Below the pieces are notes generated by a model that was not told the origin of the DNA, made no database searches, and worked only from the letters and a program-made list of their open reading frames with translations. 8,549 nucleotides of DNA from JBFKAV01 sp041621405 (GTDB lineage: Bacteria > Pseudomonadota > Alphaproteobacteria > Rhodobacterales > Rhodobacteraceae). Positions 6,121-8,549 of the stretch are shown piece after piece. Position numbers and translations under genes: made by a program. The DNA lies in the NCBI GenBank assembly GCA_041621405.1, contig JBFKAV010000148.1, positions 1-8,549 on the forward strand, written 5' to 3'. Each line of letters begins with the position of its first letter. Position 1 is the first letter of the stretch.

Positions 6121-7323
6121 ATGCCCAAGGCCGACGCGATTCACGACAGCCTCGTCGAGATCGAGACCCACGGCGCCCTCGCCGGGATCGGCGAGGCCGA
6201 TTGGGACGCCTGCGCCTGCCCGGAAGCCGCGGGGGGCGGCCGCCCGGAGGACCCCTTCACCACCTTCCGCTTCCTCGCCGCGCTGGAGGAGAGCGGCTCG
6301 GTCGGCCCCGGCACCGGCTGGGAGCCGCACCACCTAGCAGCCCGCGCCGGCGGGAAGCTGATCGGCGTCGCGCCGCTCTACGCCAAGAGCCACTCCCAGG
6401 GCGAATACGTCTTCGACCACAACTGGGCCCATGCCTACGAGAATGCCGGCGGCCGCTACTACCCCAAGCTCCAGGTCGCGGTGCCCTTCACCCCGGTCAC
6501 CGGCCGCCGCCTGCTCGCCCGCCCCGGCCACGAGCGAGAGGCCCGCGGCGCGCTCCTCGAGGGCGCCGTCGAGATCGCCCGCCGCCACCGCCTCTCCTCG
6601 CTCCACGCCACCTTCTGCACCGCCGGGGAAGCGCGGGCCGGCGAGGCGCTTGGCCTCCTACACCGCACCTCGCAGCAGTTCCACTGGACCAACCCCGGCT
6701 ACGCCGATTTCGGCGACTTCCTCGACACGCTGTCGTCGCGCAAGCGCAAGAACATCCGCAAGGAACGCGCGACCGCCCACGCCTTCGGCGGCGCGATCCT
6801 CCGCCTCACCGGCGCCGACCTCCGGCCCGAGCACTGGGATGCCTTCTGGCGCTTCTACCAGGACACCGGCGCCCGCAAATGGGGCCACCCCTACCTGACC
6901 CGCGCCTTCTTCGAGCGCGTCCACGAGACCATGGCCGACGACGTCCTTCTGATCCTCGCACTCCGCGACGGCCGCCCCGTGGCCGGCGCGCTCAACTTCA
7001 TCGGCCGCTCGGCGCTCTACGGCCGCTACTGGGGCGCGATCGAGGATCACCCCTGCCTGCATTTCGAACTCTGCTACTATCAGGCCATCGAACATTCCAT
7101 CGAAGCGCGGCTTTCCCGGGTCGAGGCCGGCGCCCAGGGCGAACACAAGCTCGCCCGCGGCTACCTGCCCACGACATGCCACTCGCTGCACTGGATCGCC
7201 GATCCGGGCTTCCGCGACGCGGTGGCGCGCTATCTCGAGGCGGAACGCCGCGCGGTAGGCGAGGAGATCGAGGTGCTCACCGCCTATGGCCCGTTCAAGC
7301 GCAAGGCCGGGGAGGAGACATGA
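6121..7323 (+). CDS. COG3146/DUF482-type GNAT N-acyltransferase
   Basis: This 400-residue protein resembles the COG3146/DUF482 (PF04339) family, predicted acyltransferases with a tandem GNAT/FemAB-like architecture. Family features seen are PFTTFRFLAALEESGS near 48-63, WEPHHLAARAGGKLIGVAPLY, the conserved HAYENAGGRYYPKLQVAVPFTPVTGRR region (about 102-128), a basic RKRKNIRKER patch (207-216), the second GNAT half with ALNFIGRSALYGRYWGA, and GAQGEHKLARGY (337-348). No signal peptide or membrane segment is seen, so it is probably cytosolic. The acyl donor and acceptor are unknown. Its start ATG lies 30 nt after the phosphodiesterase stop with no evident Shine-Dalgarno, so initiation may depend on coupling or on a leaderless message. 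The stop overlaps the next ATG by 4 nt. I am confident of the family, not of the reaction. Confidence 0.85.
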   Translation: MPKADAIHDSLVEIETHGALAGIGEADWDACACPEAAGGGRPEDPFTTFRFLAALEESGSVGPGTGWEPHHLAARAGGKLIGVAPLYAKSHSQGEYVFDHNWAHAYENAGGRYYPKLQVAVPFTPVTGRRLLARPGHEREARGALLEGAVEIARRHRLSSLHATFCTAGEARAGEALGLLHRTSQQFHWTNPGYADFGDFLDTLSSRKRKNIRKERATAHAFGGAILRLTGADLRPEHWDAFWRFYQDTGARKWGHPYLTRAFFERVHETMADDVLLILALRDGRPVAGALNFIGRSALYGRYWGAIEDHPCLHFELCYYQAIEHSIEARLSRVEAGAQGEHKLARGYLPTTCHSLHWIADPGFRDAVARYLEAERRAVGEEIEVLTAYGPFKRKAGEET

Positions 7324-7937
7324 CCGTGCCGATCACGCTCTACACCAACCCGCGCTCGCGCGGCCGCATCGCCCGGGTCATGCTCGAGGAGATCGACGAG
7401 CCCTACGAGGCTCGTATTCTCGACTACGGCACCACGATGAAGTCGCCCGAGTACCTGGCGATCAACCCGATGGGCAAGGTGCCGGCGGTGGTCCACGACG
7501 GCAGGGTCGTGACCGAGGCCGCCGCGATCTGCACCTACCTGGCGATGGCCTTCCCCGAGAAAGGCCTCATGGCCGAGGACAAGGCCGCCTTCTTCCGCTG
7601 GATGTTCTTCGGCGCCGGTCCTCTGGAACAGGCCGTGGTTAACACCGGCTTCGGCTGGAAGCCGGCAACCTTCCAGGACGAGGGGCGCACCGGCTACGGC
7701 AGCCTGGACCGCGTGGTGCGCGCGCTATCGGGGCACCTGGAGCGACAGGACTACATCGCCGACAACCGCTTCACCGCCGCCGACGTCTATATCGGCTCGC
7801 AGGTTGGCTGGGGGCTGGCGTTCAGGACGCTTCCCGCCACCGACGCGCTCGCCGCCTATTGGGAGCGCATCAAGGATCGGCCTGCTCGCAAGCGGGCCGA
7901 CGAGCTCGACGACGCCGCCCTTGCCAAGGAGGCCTGA
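7320..7937 (+). CDS. Glutathione S-transferase family protein
   Basis: This 205-residue protein has an N-terminal thioredoxin-fold domain (about 1-78) and an all-helical C-terminal domain. The N-terminal strand and turn ITLYTNPRSRGR place Ser13 where beta-class GSTs have the active Cys, with Tyr8 nearby. VPAVV contains the cis-proline (Pro55) of the glutathione site. The gamma-glutamyl-binding motif, usually ESxAI, reads TEAAAI (65-70), so Ser is replaced by Ala67. The C-terminal domain has the FTAAD N-capping box followed by VYIGSQVGW. Such proteins conjugate or isomerise small electrophiles with glutathione in the cytoplasm. The replaced motif Ser leaves catalytic class uncertain. The ATG at 7320 overlaps the upstream stop by 4 nt and has GGGGAGGAG (7310-7318) in front, although that is very close to the start. 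Confidence 0.88.
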   Translation: MTVPITLYTNPRSRGRIARVMLEEIDEPYEARILDYGTTMKSPEYLAINPMGKVPAVVHDGRVVTEAAAICTYLAMAFPEKGLMAEDKAAFFRWMFFGAGPLEQAVVNTGFGWKPATFQDEGRTGYGSLDRVVRALSGHLERQDYIADNRFTAADVYIGSQVGWGLAFRTLPATDALAAYWERIKDRPARKRADELDDAALAKEA

Positions 7938-7940
7938 AAG

Positions 7941-8315
7941 ATGACCGACAAGCTCACCCCCGCAGAACGCGACGACCAGCTCCCCGCCCTGGGCGAGACC
8001 GGCTGGGGCGGCGTGCCCGAACGGGACGCGCTCCGCAAGATATGGAAGTTCAAGAACTTCTCCGAGGCCTGGGGCTTCATGTCCCGCGCCGCGCTGGCCG
8101 CCGAGAAGATGAACCACCACCCCGAGTGGACCAACGTCTACAACACGGTGGACGTGACCCTCACCACCCACGACGCCCACGGCCTCACCGCGCTCGACCT
8201 GAAACTCGCCCGCCTGATGGACCGCTACGCCGGCGAGGCCGAGGTCCAGCGCGACCATTCCGAGCCGGTGACCTGCCTCTGCGAGCTGCACGCCAAGACC
8301 GGCGCCCCGGACTAG
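7941..8315 (+). CDS. phhB: 4a-hydroxytetrahydrobiopterin dehydratase (pterin-4a-carbinolamine dehydratase)
   Basis: This 124-residue protein has the complete PCD domain: WKFKNFSEAWGFM (35-47), EKMNHHPEWTNVYN (55-68) and VDVTLTTHD (70-78). The catalytic histidines correspond to His59, His60 and His77. The enzyme dehydrates 4a-hydroxy-tetrahydropterin to quinonoid dihydropterin and so recycles the pterin cofactor of aromatic amino acid hydroxylases. No phhA-type hydroxylase is in the window. It is longer than the usual 95-110 residues: after MDRYAG there is a tail of about 27 residues containing a CLCELH motif (Cys112, Cys114). ATG 7941 lies 3 nt after the GST stop and has AAGGAGG (7926-7932) eight bases upstream, inside the GST gene, so the two are likely cotranscribed. 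The stop codon is buried in a GC hairpin. Confidence 0.93.
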   Translation: MTDKLTPAERDDQLPALGETGWGGVPERDALRKIWKFKNFSEAWGFMSRAALAAEKMNHHPEWTNVYNTVDVTLTTHDAHGLTALDLKLARLMDRYAGEAEVQRDHSEPVTCLCELHAKTGAPD

Positions 8316-8321
8316 GGGCGC
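8302..8321 (+). terminator. GC-rich hairpin over the phhB stop codon
   Basis: GCGCCCC (8302-8308) and GGGGCGC (8315-8321) form a perfect 7-bp stem with a 6-nt loop. The TAG stop (8313-8315) spans loop and stem. It ends the five-gene plus-strand run, which fits a transcription or mRNA 3' end. The downstream bases AGTCAAGATC contain no T-run, so this would be a non-canonical terminator or a stabilising 3' structure. Confidence 0.5.
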
Positions 8322-8549
8322 AGTCAAGATCGGCCGGCGAGAGACGTCCAAGGGCGCTTCGAGGTGAGTGCCCGGCTTGCGGGACGAAGCTGGCTTTGAG
8401 CAGTGGGCGTGCGAATGCAGGTTGTTAGGATGCAGCGGTGCGGAGCCAACATGGTATGATGTATGATGATTGAATGAGCGCCGTGTGAGATCTTGGCTTC
8501 CGCAGGCGGCGCATGGCGCGTTAGCGCGCGATCAAGGAAAGGTCTGGAC
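8322..8549. other. Intergenic region with short repeats, no recognised gene
   Basis: This 228-nt end segment has lost the strong third-position GC pattern of the genes before it. It contains a tandem 7-nt repeat GTATGAT (8454-8460 and 8461-8467), whose TATGAT resembles a -10 box but has no matching -35. A small GC hairpin follows: GCGCG (8516-8520) with CGCGC (8525-8529) around TTAG. A plus-strand frame is open from 8470 to the window edge (possible GTG at 8485) and a minus-strand frame is open from the edge down to 8324. Neither gives a recognisable protein. A gene may start or end just outside the window. Confidence 0.4.

Noticed and set aside
6201..7319. Upstream in-frame extension of the GST frame inside the acyltransferase gene, suggesting a long fusion
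   Set aside because: The extension is a +1-frame shadow of the acyltransferase; the GST family begins normally at the ATG at 7320 with a purine-rich site before it.
8324..8549. Minus-strand frame open from the right edge to a TGA at 8324-8326 (74 codons)
   Set aside because: The product has no domain or coding-like bias and the frame could be open by chance; it is left as a possibility in the intergenic entry only.

Overview
The window is GC-rich bacterial chromosome with tightly packed genes, several 4-nt stop/start overlaps and strong third-position GC bias. The gene content (a split mlaA-mlaC pair, a PrtD/HlyD-type exporter, a Rid-GDPD-acyltransferase cluster, and GST plus pterin dehydratase) suggests an alphaproteobacterium, probably Rhodobacterales-like. 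That placement is inferred from protein flavour and synteny memory, not from a search.

Layout. (1) Positions 1-189 hold the end of a plus-strand gene I do not recognise. It converges on (2) a minus-strand pair, mlaA then mlaC (about 1598 down to 212). These encode an outer-membrane lipoprotein and a periplasmic phospholipid carrier of the Mla pathway; the MlaEFD inner-membrane complex is not in the window. (3) Diverging from mlaA is a translationally coupled two-gene operon (1717-4763) encoding a type I secretion ABC transporter (PrtD/HlyB type) and its HlyD-type membrane fusion protein. No secreted substrate and no TolC-like outer-membrane gene is present. (4) From 4841 to 8315 five plus-strand genes follow closely: a Rid-family protein, a glycerophosphodiester phosphodiesterase (4-nt overlap), a COG3146/DUF482-type acyltransferase, a glutathione S-transferase-like protein (4-nt overlap), and a 4a-hydroxytetrahydrobiopterin dehydratase with a C-terminal tail. 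A strong GC hairpin covers the last stop codon. (5) Positions 8322-8549 have a less coding-like composition, with short direct repeats and no recognisable gene.

MlaA/MlaC, GDPD and possibly the acyltransferase connect loosely to envelope lipid handling, and the exporter to protein secretion. Rid, GST and the pterin dehydratase are metabolite housekeeping or detoxification. I see no CRISPR array, tRNA, rRNA, insertion sequence or phage gene. I do not see a clearly new system. The most interesting points are a Rid protein lacking the catalytic arginine inside a coupled cluster, the birth of the mlaC start codon inside a repeat in mlaA, an orphan type I exporter, and the cysteine-containing tail on the pterin dehydratase.
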